Below, piece by piece: positions 1 to 10,800 of a stretch of 64,000 nt of DNA (its first letter is position 1; every line of letters begins with the position of its first letter). This DNA comes from Branchiostoma floridae. Lineage: Eukaryota > Chordata > Leptocardii > Amphioxiformes > Branchiostomatidae. The stretch is from the NCBI RefSeq assembly GCF_000003815.2, contig NC_049997.1, forward strand, positions 6,473,204 through 6,537,203, in the 5' to 3' direction. The notes under the pieces were generated by a model that did not search any database, was not told where the DNA came from, and saw only the letters and a program-made list of their open reading frames with translations. A program made the translations under genes and the position numbers.

Positions 1-259
1 TAGAATATCTATTAAAAACAATAGACTAATTTTATATTTCTACTAAAAGCACAAAATCCCACCATCATACAGAACCTGGGACAGTTCATTAACCTCTGCC
101 TTCAAAGAAGAAGTCAAACCCGATAATAGTATTCATTATATCCTCATATAATAGTTGATTAGACGCTAGTTTTATGTACCACACTATCTACTTCTCTTAG
201 TCTTTGATGTGAAATTAGCCTTCGGGCATGATTTTGCAAATAAACATGATATGAATTAA
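1..259 (+). mobile_element. LINE 3' terminal fragment, copy 1
   Basis: Non-coding. The stretch from about 112 to 250 matches 2887-3080: both have a 'gtcaaaccc' start, an 'ataatagta' or 'caatagtaatg' run, then 'gaaattagcc..gggcatga' and a terminal AATAAA-like tail. In the second copy this follows a reverse-transcriptase C-terminus directly, so I read both as the 3' UTR of one LINE family. The RT part of this copy is missing or off the window. Positions 260-870 hold nothing I recognise. Confidence 0.5.
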
Positions 260-870
260 AAACGATGCCAACCAGTTTGTTTCACGTTTAATGTAAAGTA
301 TGGCCAAGAATTAAAAGTATTTCAGAATATGTACACAAACGATATTGACACATTCAATTTCATAGAGAAATCATAAAAATTCAATAAAGCACTCGGTAAG
401 TTACAAATTGGATATAACACGTTAACTAAGACAGCAAAAAATGTTGCATGAACAAACAATAGCTCTGTCCAAATGCAATTGAAAATGAACGTCAGCTTTA
501 TGTTCTTTTATACCGGCTTGCTGTTGTTCCGTACCAGGTGAAACTTTCTGGCACTCGGAAACATCTGTGTATGAATACGTTTATGAAGGTTAGACATCCA
601 GATAAGCAATATTCAACAACAGATCTACAACGTAACCCCACCTTAAACCGGAAGGGAGGACTCCGCGTAAAACTTTCCAGTACTTGGGACCCCGCCTTGC
701 ATCAGAAAGGACAATAGTTTTTCCTATAGTGTTGTCTGACCATAGGAACTATCCTAACATGATTTACATTTGAATAACTTTTTGCATATGACCCTAACGA
801 TCTAGTGCTTAAACCATTTTTTTCTTAGTAGTTAGCTGTACTTGTATGGAATTGTTCTGCTAGTTAATTC

Positions 871-925
871 TACTGATGCTGAAGAAGAGTGATGGATGTC
901 ACTCGAAACGTCCGGACGTAAATAT
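871..925 (+). other. Hammerhead-ribozyme-like hairpin motif
   Basis: A CTGAAGA core-like block (879-885) is followed by a 6-bp stem with a TGGATG loop (888-905), then GAAAC and a short self-complementary helix ACGTCCGGACGT ending in GTA (906-920). The order CUGANGA, stem II, GAAA, short stem III, GUH is that of type I hammerhead ribozymes, including those of Penelope-like retroelements. One extra A lies between the core and stem II, and I see no good stem I. The motif may be degenerate, or simply a conserved retroelement 3' sequence. Confidence 0.25.
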
Positions 926-1008
926 CCGTTTTTTTATCCAGTTGTAGAGATTAAATTGCATTTGAATTTGTATGAATCATCTGCTGCAAGTATACAAAAG
1001 TAACGGGT

Positions 1009-1316
1009 TCCGCACTGGTGTTCCAGTGCTGAATCAATGGGTCGAATCGGCCTCAGCACTGGTTTTCCAGTGCTGAAGAAACGTCAGCACTGGTTTTCCA
1101 GTGCTGAACGGCCTTGTTCCAGTGCTGGAGCTCCCTCAGCACTGGAATTCCAGTGCTGAACCTAATGCGAGCACTGGATTTCCAGTGCTGAACTTCTCCG
1201 AGCACTGGTTTTCCAGTGCTGGTTTTCCAGTGCTGACAGGAGGGCTTTGAGTGCTGAAGCTGCCTCAGCACTGGATTTTCACTTCAGCACTGGTGTTCCA
1301 CTTCAGCACTGGTGAC
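1009..1316. repeat. Array of short inverted repeats (CAGCACTGG / CCAGTGCTG)
   Basis: About ten copies of the 9-mer CCAGTGCTG and its complement alternate along 300 bp. Most are paired around a 4-6 nt loop ('gtttt', 'gaatt', 'gattt'), so each unit folds into a hairpin. Spacers of about 8-25 bp between hairpins are unrelated. This differs from an ordinary minisatellite, in which the whole unit repeats. It lies just before the acceptor of the candidate exon at 1369. Confidence 0.85.
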
Positions 1317-1368
1317 AGAGGAGACCGTTACTTTTGTATATTTGCTCATCTGCTTCCACATTCTCCAG

Positions 1369-1488
1369 GAGCGCAAAGAGAGGGAAGATGCCGAGTTGAC
1401 GAGGATGATGCTGGATATACAGCGAAAACAGGACGAACTGGACAGGGACGTGCTGGCCATGTTGCGCAAAGCTCGACCACCTAATTAG
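1369..1488 (+). CDS. Candidate 3'-terminal coding exon with coiled-coil character
   Basis: A pyrimidine-rich tract ending 'attctccag' precedes an open frame of 39 codons ending in TAG. The peptide starts ERKEREDAELTR and ends LRKARPPN. It is rich in E, R, D, K, L and M with heptad-like spacing, as in the C-terminal helix of Myb/SANT-like or MADF-type nuclear proteins. No upstream exon is recognised; it would lie to the left of or outside the window. Codon composition looks coding, but this is a single exon and could be a relic. Confidence 0.35.
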   Translation, partial: ERKEREDAELTRMMLDIQRKQDELDRDVLAMLRKARPPN

Positions 1489-1528
1489 CGAGAAAACTTA
1501 CTGCTCAGCGTAAGTATTGTTTACTCCT

Positions 1529-1826
1529 GTAAACGGCATCCTCCTATGCAGGGACATCCAACAGCCAAACCGCCTGTGTGGATGAACCCTGCTCTTTTAA
1601 CCGTCACTCTTAGTTCCTGTGGACGCCTCCCCCAACAACCAGCTGCCAGCCAATCAGAGGAGAGGCTTTCCGATTTCAAAATCCGGGTCTCGCATATATA
1701 AGGCTAAGCTCATTAATACTTATAAGCACGGCGGTAAGGAACTAAGGGTGGCGGCTGAAAGAGCAGGGCACATCCAGACAGGCAGTTTGGCAGTTGGATG
1801 TCCCTGCGTAGGAGGATGGTAAACGG
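1529..1826. mobile_element. Inverted-repeat (MITE-like) element of about 300 bp
   Basis: Arms 1537-1584 and 1771-1818 are reverse complements over 48 bp with about four mismatches. The outermost bases (GTAAACGG at 1529 and GGTAAACGG at 1818) continue the pairing only roughly. The core holds a promoter-like segment, described separately. No transposase is present. I did not find a clear target-site duplication. Confidence 0.65.
1650..1702 (+). promoter_or_regulatory. CCAAT and TATA box pair inside the inverted-repeat element
   Basis: CCAATCAG lies at 1650-1657 and TATATAAG at 1695-1702, spaced as in RNA polymerase II core promoters. Downstream is a possible splice donor ('ggcggtaagg', about 1730). 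No coding sequence follows within the element, so a transcript would be non-coding or would splice outward. Confidence 0.35.
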
Positions 1827-1968
1827 ATGGTCCACAAGACAACTAGACCTAAGAAAACAGCCGACTTGTTCCAATTACTGTCCATAATACACAATGACGT
1901 CAATATATCATACAAAAATCGTGTTTTTCGGCACTAACATTTTTGTTAAAACTAATACATTCATTCGA

Positions 1969-2303
1969 TCAGGGCTCGAAACTTTTTCTGCATACCTGCA
2001 CTGGTGCAGGTAACATTGAAAATTACCTGCACCAGACAAATTTTACCTGCACCACTCTGAATTTAGGCAGTATGAATCATACTAAAATTCTTCAGGAACC
2101 GTTGCTATTTATTCTTTTATACTTTTTAGGTGGTAACAGTCAATGCAGCTAATATCAATCCATAAATACTTCATAGGACATTTGTGTATAAAACCCAGTA
2201 CATGAACCAGTGCAGGTTAGGTGCAGTGGACACCGGAAATACCTGCACAGCTCCAATTTTACATGCACTAATCTTCATATGCAGGTGGTATTTCGAGCCC
2301 TGA
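1969..2303. mobile_element. MITE with 'TCAGGGCTCGAAA' termini
   Basis: The element opens with TCAGGGCTCGAAA and closes with the exact complement TTTCGAGCCCTGA at 2291-2303. Inside are repeated 'acctgcac' and 'gtgcaggt' motifs in both orientations. Length is about 335 bp with no coding capacity, so it is a non-autonomous DNA transposon. Positions 2304-2620 hold nothing I recognise. Confidence 0.75.
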
Positions 2304-2622
2304 CATTATTGCAAGTCTGCAATAGTCATTTGCACTAAATGATGTTATGTCATTCATTCCAGCTCAAAATAAAGCAGAGTGCTCCATCTCGTTACTATAA
2401 GGTGATCGTGCTGCTGCTACCATCAAGACCTTTTTCCAACGTACACGTCTTAATTATAACTTACCTATACCTACTTTCCTAGTCTCTTGACCTCCAGCTC
2501 AAATTTGACAACAAATACTTTAAACCAAAGGTATTAATTCTTTATTGACCTATTTCTTTAATTCTTTATTGATACTTTTATTGATCTATTTCATTCAAGT
2601 ATTCTAGTCATTTTATTTACTC

Positions 2623-3087
2623 AAAACTGATTGCATTGGAATTGAAAAGCAACCTGCTCATGAAAGAATCTGTAAGCAGTGCACAACGAATGCAGTGGAA
2701 AATGAAAGACATTTCATCTGTGAATGTCCCCGATTCGATGCTGAAAGAGACACACTGTTTGAAAGAGTGTCCGAAATCACACCAAACTTTTCATTAAAAA
2801 AACAAACACAAAAGACACACTCACAGCTAAGATCATTGAATCAATCTATCATAGAAATGTGGGACATTTCATTTTCAACTGTTTAAAAAAAAAGTCAAAC
2901 CCCGCAATAGTAATGTAGGTTTAAGAATCGTATTCGATATTTTGTATGTACATGTACATACAATCAGTTACTATTTTTATGTTAGAATTTACATTATCTA
3001 CTGTTTTCCAATCACTTCATGTATTTGAAGTTCACTTGAAATTAGCCCCATGGGCATGAATTGCCAATAAAACATTTCACTATTGAA
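2623..3087 (+). mobile_element. LINE 3' end: reverse-transcriptase C-terminus plus UTR, copy 2
   Basis: An open frame from about 2623 to 2886 encodes a Cys/His zinc-knuckle-like tail (ICKQC, then ENERHFICECPRFD), typical of the extreme C-terminus of many LINE reverse transcriptases. The 3' UTR follows (2887-3080), is shared with the fragment at 1-259, and ends in an AATAAA-like terminus. The element is 5'-truncated. No other domain is left. Confidence 0.65.
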
Positions 3088-3781
3088 TGGCATTCTGATC
3101 ACGCAGAAGGTAAATGGGTCAATTGACTTCATTACAATGAACTCTATTCTACCCGAACGCATGTATGTATGTCAAATTGAATTGTACTGTAACAGTTGAC
3201 AATAACTACCACCAAGAACTTATCAGAGAGCTACCATAATGATTTTTGTGCTGTTGTATTGTGACAAGGAAACCAACACCATGTGTCTAACCTGTTTTTT
3301 CATCCTCTTTGTATCCATCGTTACTTGTCAATTATACCTGGCGCCATAGAGAGCAAAACACTTCAATCTGCATTGGAAGTAAGTCACATGCATTAGATAG
3401 TCTGACTATGCTATGTAAAAGCATGAACGTACCAAGTAGACCTCCATGACCTAAGTATCAAGTCACATCCGGGCACCAAATTGCAACGCTCCCCCCGAAG
3501 TAAAGCTTTAAATGGGTACTGGGTCGTGCTTGTTTGCGCCACTTTGCAAGAGACAGGCGCAAACAACACGCCAATTGGCGCCAATTTGTCACAAGGAAAG
3601 AGTTAGACAGCTGATCAGAGTTAGACATAATTTCATTCCTCTTGCACACAGGCATCTATATAGTATTACATAAAATCTGCTCCACGCACATTGTAAAAAA
3701 TGTCTACTATTACACATCAAATGGCTTAATATCAAGGTTTAATATCAATGAATGGCACTTCTCACTCACTCCAACAACACC
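3088..3781. other. Intergenic stretch without recognised features
   Basis: AT-rich. The short open frame on the minus strand near 3458-3655 has no family resemblance, no splice context and no upstream start signal. I see no gene here. Confidence 0.5.
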
Positions 3782-3853
3782 TTAAGCCATCTTTAGGTTT
3801 TTAGCCTTGAAGACAGGCTTGAGCACATGGATTCCCCAAATGAGGTACCAGCC
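3782..3853 (-). pseudogene. Relic of AGMO terminal exon, copy 1
   Basis: Read on the minus strand, this gives GWYLIWGIHVLKPVFKAKN then a stop a few codons on. The functional AGMO end has GWYMM..IWGIHFLKPTFKAKS. The match covers the last 20 or so residues and the local flanking sequence ('cacttctcactcactcc' on the plus strand). There is no matching acceptor and the rest of the exon is unrecognisable. Confidence 0.75.
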
Positions 3854-4132
3854 TATCACTTCCAAGTCATGTATATTCAATAATTATATCATAATTACTA
3901 TTTTTAAGTACAAATCACAAGTTTGTGAGAGATTCAGTACATAATTTACAACTTGTGCATAGATTTTAGATACATTTTGCATTGAAACTGCTCATCTAGA
4001 CCTCCCAAAAGGCCTTTCTTAATAATACCATTAAATTTCCATCCAATCTTCTGACGGAATATAATTATGCTAGAATGAAGTCACTCTCACTAACTCCATA
4101 TAACATTTCTGCCAGAAATATCTTGATACATC

Positions 4133-4168
4133 TCAAAAGCTTTTAGTCTTAAAGGTAGGTTTAAGAAC
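4133..4168 (-). pseudogene. Relic of AGMO terminal exon, copy 2
   Basis: Only the last codons survive: the minus strand reads VLKPTFKTKSF then TGA, against LKPTFKAKST then TGA in the live gene. The plus-strand flank ('agaatgaagtcactctcac') also matches the flank of the real last exon ('agaatgaagccactctcac'). Confidence 0.7.
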
Positions 4169-4462
4169 ATTTATACCAGTGTACAGCAGACACCAAGTAA
4201 AAGGCAGCGTGCGTATCATGGCATTCATGAGGTATCAGTTGTGAACAATTACTACTGTATCTGAAGTTTTGGCAACTTATCTTATGATAGTACATGTACA
4301 TTAATAACCATTTGTGCTAACATGTAGCTACAAAGATGCATTGATACTGCTCATTAAATTTGAACCGTCTATGGTATCATCCTTGGAATCTAGTATAAAA
4401 CATTAGGTTCTGTCAATCAATGAATGACACTTCTCACTCACTCCAAAACACCTTCAGCTATC

Positions 4463-4534
4463 TTAAGAACTTTTAGCCTTGAAGGTGCGTAAATTCAGAA
4501 AGTGGATGCCCTAAATCACAGCTGACATATCATA
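4463..4534 (-). pseudogene. Relic of AGMO terminal exon, copy 3
   Basis: The minus strand reads DMSAVI, an in-frame stop, then GIHFLNLRTFKAKSS and a stop. This aligns with MMSAAIWGIHFLKPTFKAKST of the live exon, with the Trp codon turned into TAG. It is the relic nearest the functional exon, about 280 bp beyond its stop codon. Confidence 0.78.
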
Positions 4535-4815
4535 CTAACAGTTTGTTATCAGTTTTACATGGAAGTCATGTATACTAAGAAATCATATTATCATTACTAC
4601 TTGTAAGTACAAATCAGGAGTTTCTAAAGTATCACATCAATTGAAATTTGTGCGTAAAATACATAACATTTGCATTAATATATCTATACTGCTCTTCATC
4701 CTAAACCTCTCAAAAGGCCTATCATAATAATTCCATTGAACTTCCATCAAACATTGTGAAAGGATATGCCAGAATGAAGCCACTCTCACTCACTTCATCA
4801 ACACCTTGATACATC

Positions 4816-7800
4816 TCAAGTACTTTTAGCCTTGAAGGTGGGTTTGAGGAAGTGAATACCCCAGATGGCAGCAGACATCATGTACCAGCCTAACATGGCG
4901 TTCAGCAGTGGAGAGGGCAGCAGGACCGCGGGCGACCCCGACAGTCTGGTTGCCACGTCAACCAACACGAATGTCAGGCAGCGCGTGAAGTCTACTACTG
5001 GTGCACTTGGCCTGAAAAAAGTATGGCACCGATTGTTAAAACCTTTCACCGGAGAGCTGTATATTGTATGTTTCACATTAATTGACATTCTGTGAGCAAT
5101 TTGCATTGAGAATGGTAACAGAACAGTTACCAACATGTTGCTAGGTACAATGTATGAGGAAGTTGGCTGTGTCTAAGAATTTTCTAGCTGATAAGTACTA
5201 GTAATTTTATCTTCACGCACAAGTTAGAGGTCCAAGCATTCAATGTCAAACTATGATAATATGATGTAACAGTTACATACTTCCTGTCCATGATGGCAGC
5301 CACACACACCAGAGTCCAGACCACAAACATCACCCTCCCCAACATGGCAGCCATAGTCAGGGTCTGAGGATATTAAAATGCATTATAAAAGGGAAAAAAC
5401 ATACATTTTAAAACAATTACAAACAGGAAATACAGGGACTTCTTTTCTTAGAGACACTGTAGAGTTTAAACATTAAAAACCCCAGCAAAACTGCACAATC
5501 ATTTCAAAAATTTATCCAAAACTTTAGCCCAAGGATATTGCAGATTGCCGCAAGGGAAAGAGACTCTAGAAAGAAGCTTAAAAAAGGAAATTACGAACCT
5601 CGAAGTATATCATTAAGGGAATGAACAGTATTCAGTTAGAAGCAAATATCAAGAAATGTAAAACTCATATTTGTAAGAAGCCATCTATAGCTACATGCAT
5701 CTGTCTTCACCTACCTTAACAACAGCAAACAGTTCCTGGTACAAAACCATGGCCAGGAAAAAATGTACAGCCACGTAGACGGACCAAAGGCTGGATACCT
5801 TGCTGTCATACATTGGTTCTGGATACTTCACCTAATAAATAAGGCAACATAAACAAAAAGGCTTCTTTAGAGTTTGTAAGAGCAAAAGACGTGACATCAA
5901 TGCACATCGACTCAACGTTATGAATTCGAACAAAAGAACCAGGCAAACAGTTGAACAGCTGTTCGAGTTTTTGATAGCAGCAAGTGAGTTCCAATTGTTC
6001 GAATCAAAGTATAGAGCCCCGTACTGTAAAATACGGAACGGTCTGAACACAGATATCAAACGTAAATACGGCCTGGATATGATATAGGTCTTAGACGAGT
6101 ATCATTGTATTAATTGACTTATTACTGTTGCCTTACAATCGTACCATGTACAAATGTCGTGCAATAAAGTTCATTCAATCATTCATTATAAATCAAATTA
6201 CCTTAGGGATGTCCTCGATACAGCCCAGGCGAGGTTTCCCTGGTGCCCAGCCCGGTCCCTTCCACAGTACCGACAGTTTGTTGGTCAGGCCTGGAGTCGC
6301 CCAGAATGTGTTCCAGATATGGGCGTAGTGGCAAACCTAGAGATGGGAAACAAGTCATGGATGTTTCTTTTCTTTTGCTTAACCAGTAAACCACCTTAAA
6401 ATGATATGCAGCAGTTTTGTAGCAATTATAAGCTACCTTTGTATTGTTCATGACACCGCAAATACAGTGTAACTATGCATTTTCAATGTACTGCTCAGTG
6501 ACTGCACTGTAGAATCAATGGAAGGTTTATGATTTTGTGATTTTATTGAGTTTATGTACATTAAGTAATTATCTCACCTGCACCCAGATAGGGTCCCATG
6601 TGTTGAGTGGGTGCGTCAGACCATACACAACCTTCTCTTCTTCCTTTGCAAACGTACCTAAGTGGGTATCACAATCATAACAGTCACTATATGGACATGT
6701 TAGATAAGAATGTATTATTTTCATCTATCTATGCATCCAAGCAGCCTGTATACAGCACATCTCAAGGAATGTTAGGAAAATACCTGAAGATCTAACAGCT
6801 ATCACACAAAAATTAATACACTAGAAGGTCACATCATTTTCATACCAATAAGATTAAGGCACTTACCAAATATCCTGTCAAAGATGATCAGAGTGCCGCC
6901 ATAGTTCTTGTCAATACAGTATCTGTTCCTTCCTTATTTCGAGGAAAGAAAAAAATTCAAAGGTGAATATACTAAAGTCACTATAAGAAGTGTATAATAC
7001 AGTCAAGTAGATGCAAAAAGCATTGACTGTAAAAAAGATAAGGCTAATGTACTAGCTTTTGAAGTGCAAGATACCAGAATGCACAATAGTTGATTTGAGA
7101 CTTTCCTAGTCTGATTCTTTATGGAAATACAATGCATTAACTGACCATGGTGTACCCTGTGGTGACTGGGAGTGTTCAGTATGTACTCCAGGGGCCCTAG
7201 AGACGTCACCAGCTGTAGAATGAACATGTACATTGGAAATGTAAGCTTGGTGCTGTGATTTTATCTGCCAACAGTAGGTGTAAGTAAGTCTGATCTCTTG
7301 ACTACACTTTATTCATATCATTTTTTTGGTTAGCTTTCATAATTATATAATTATCTATTTATATATTATATACAAAAATATAGGTAATATGTTTTGCTTT
7401 TGTTAAGTTATAATTGTGATTTAAGTTGTTTTATAGTATATATCTGTAGTTAAGATATGTACAGATATTTGTACTGTATTTTTGCATATGTTGTGAAGGA
7501 CATGAGAAAGATTAGTATACACATTTTGTTTCACTAATGGAGTTTCCTAATAAACATAAATATCATTATAAAAACAGTGTCTGTGAATGAAAACAATATA
7601 ATGCATAATAATGTACAGTGTAGAGATTTTTTAACACAGAGCTTGGGGAAAAAAAAAGTTTTCCACAATTCCAGAAATTAATGAAGTCCTTAATTACCTC
7701 AGTATGGATCCAGAACTGATATAACAAGTTGAACTGTTTGTGAGCGGAGAAGGCCGCTGGGGGAACCAGAAAAGCCAATGGGAGATAGGAGAACTGAAAT

Positions 7801-10800
7801 CAACAGTAGTCATAGTTAATACAATTGATAGCTAGAATCTTCTACACTGCCTTGAAACAATCAATCTTTTATTTGTTTTTAGAAATATCAGTTGAGAAAA
7901 ACACATTTACCAATTTCAATCTAGATTATATAATATGAGATTTTGAAAAAGTTACATGTACAGCTCCAAGGATTCAAAAGCTCATGGGAGTTATTGTGTT
8001 TTTGTTTGTTCGTTTGCTAGTTCACCTTTATCTGAGGGGCAACCTATGCATGATCATTGCTTTTAAAAACTTTTACGGATAACAATTAAGTGGACAGAAG
8101 GTGGTTTCAAAGAGAAGTATCTTAAACATTTTTAATAAATGCCCAACAAAGGCACAAAGTGTACTTACCCAGAAAGTGCCGACTAGCTGCGTGGTGGACT
8201 GTCTGAGTGCTGTTGTCAGGTTGTAGTCTTCTGAACTGTGATGAACCTGATGTGCTGCCCACAGGATGTTCACTTCTACAGCAGGAAAAAAAATCATGAC
8301 GATCTGTTAACATCCTCTTGAGCTATTAAAGTCTGAAATAAATTGGCCCTGATGCAGTTCCCTAAAAACTGATAGTGAGTGAGTGAGTGAAACTTATACA
8401 ACATAGTAAGTACTTTATACCCCAAGTCAAGAGCTATAAAGTATATGTTAGCCAACTGTCTTTTTAGTGATAAATTATCTACACATTTGAATCGCAAAAC
8501 AATTGAGACAGACATAAATTTTCTTAAGTTTCAACTGCAAGATATTCACAGTTGTCATCATTGATTTACTTTTAAATAATCTACAGTCTTCAACAGTGGT
8601 GTCTACTACTGCTTTTAGTTTGTACCTATATAGAAACAATTTTACAGGTATGGTACATGTATTGGTCTTTAGGTACACAGCCTATAATAGTTATTCAGGC
8701 AGAGACTTACTATTAAGTGTAAAGTTGCCAACTGTGACCTATACGTACCATGTGACATCCGATGTAACCAGTAGTAGCCAAACTCCACCAGTATGAAGGC
8801 AGTCCACCAGGTGATGGGAGAGTCCCAGGGTAGGTCCACCAGCCTGTAGTTCTCATACACCCAGATGTACACCATCAGGTAAACACCCTTGGAAAACAAT
8901 CTACGAAGAACACAAAAATGAGACCATAAGTTGAAGTCTATTTCTCTCAAAAGTAGATCAGTTCTGTTTCCTATTTTATCTTTTGGACACTTAAATCCTA
9001 ACAGACAAATGATGTCATAAATTGGCAAAGTACATACTCCTAGAATAAAAACAAGATGTTTTCTAGTTTATCTTTTTGGACCTATTAACATGTAACTTTT
9101 GCAAGCCCTCGTCTTCTTTATGTGAAAATAATTTTTTTACTATCAAACCACATACATAACTTTTATAGGTGACTGCCTCTACATACATTCATATATGGAC
9201 CAACTGAAGGTTAACATAATATCATTTATTTGCTCGAATATTGAAAATATTTATTAATGCAATCCAGTTGTTTTTTCTGTATATTGCATATTGCATCTTT
9301 TGGTAGAAGTGTATTTAATTGATGAGTATTTCAACATTCAGCATGACTTACTGAGACATTTGCTGGAGCATTCCTGCCGACATGGAGCTTATTGAGTCAT
9401 TGAGGCGGGTGGGCGTCTGCTTGTTCTTCAGAGAGGCCACAAACAACTCCAGAAAGATCATGCCAAAAAAGAACGGTGATGCCTGGAAACATTTTGGAAA
9501 AAAAAACATTTTGCAAACTTGAAAAAGCCATAGTTGAGGATACAAGGCATTTGGGATAACATACTTCAACCTCTATGGTACTCCTAGATCATTCAGAAAC
9601 TGCACTGCACCCTCTAGCAAAGCACGGGAAACTGCAGTATTAGAAAAACACACAAGCACACACTGAGAGAGAAAAACGGACTGACACACACAAACACACA
9701 ATGTGACATTCACAAACACACACACATTCACACGCACACACACTTATAAAATTGCCCTAAATTTATAAATCTTTAGACATTATTAATCTCAATGGGCTCT
9801 CAGAGTGTCACAATCTTTAGTTTAAGTCCCAAGGGATTGAAGATGGTGATTATTATCTTAAGTAATTTCTCTCCCTTGGGACTAAAACTAAAGATGTGTC
9901 ATATGATATAGAGTAGAGTAAAATAGTCAGTAATAATAATAATAATAATATCGGGTGTATTTGCAGCCAGTGCCATAGGCAGGTACCCAATGTGTTGAGT
10001 AATGAGGCTGTTTAACGTGGTCGAGGCACCTCCTCGAGCACGGGACCCCCGTTTTACGTCCCTCCCGGAAGACGATTTCGTGGAAAGCTTCGTGAGGCTA
10101 CAGCAATCCGGACGTCCTTGGTTGGTCTCCCATCCAAGCACTGTCCGGACCGCGCGTTGCTTAACTTCCGAGATCGAGGGATCGGGTGTACCAACGCGCC
10201 ACGCGGCCGTAGCTATAATAAATTTATTAACGGTTATCTAAATTACTTCACTTCTAAACCTTAAAAGACTTTGTGATTCTGTGACCATGTACAAAGATGT
10301 CCAAAGATGCATAAGGGAGATTTGTGATAACGCTCACATATGTAACTTATGTATGCAGAATATCAGCTTTGTTGACACTGGGCAAAGTACTAACGGGGGG
10401 GATCCAATGTCCGGTTACTGTTCTAAGTGAATGCGCATGGCTTTTGCCATCGTACATTTTACTGAGAACCCATCAAAAACAAGTCAAGATCTTGTTAACA
10501 ACCATATAACTGTGATTGAAGCTGTGCAGACATACATTTCATTTAACGGCAGCAACTACCGAACTGTAGTTTGATAGCGCGCGAAACTATTGGCAGGTTT
10601 TGACTTGCGTTTCAGTAGAACGTTCTAACACAAAAAGGGGGTCCAAACTCCGATAAGTTAACAACCAAGCCATCTCTCTATATTTTTAAGCGTCCTATGC
10701 ATGCAAAATAACACTTAACTTCTGCAATACTATTTTTTGTCACAAATGTATGCAATATTTTGAATTACGCTGCATATTTAAATACGTTTAGTTACAAGGT

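Noticed and set aside
1009-1316. CRISPR-like array of palindromic repeats
   Set aside because: The conserved unit is only 9 bp with its complement, spacers vary widely in length, there are no cas genes, and the DNA is plainly eukaryotic.
10110-10215. Functional 5S rRNA gene
   Set aside because: Too many differences from 5S rRNA, and it runs on into a SINE body with an (ATT)n tail.
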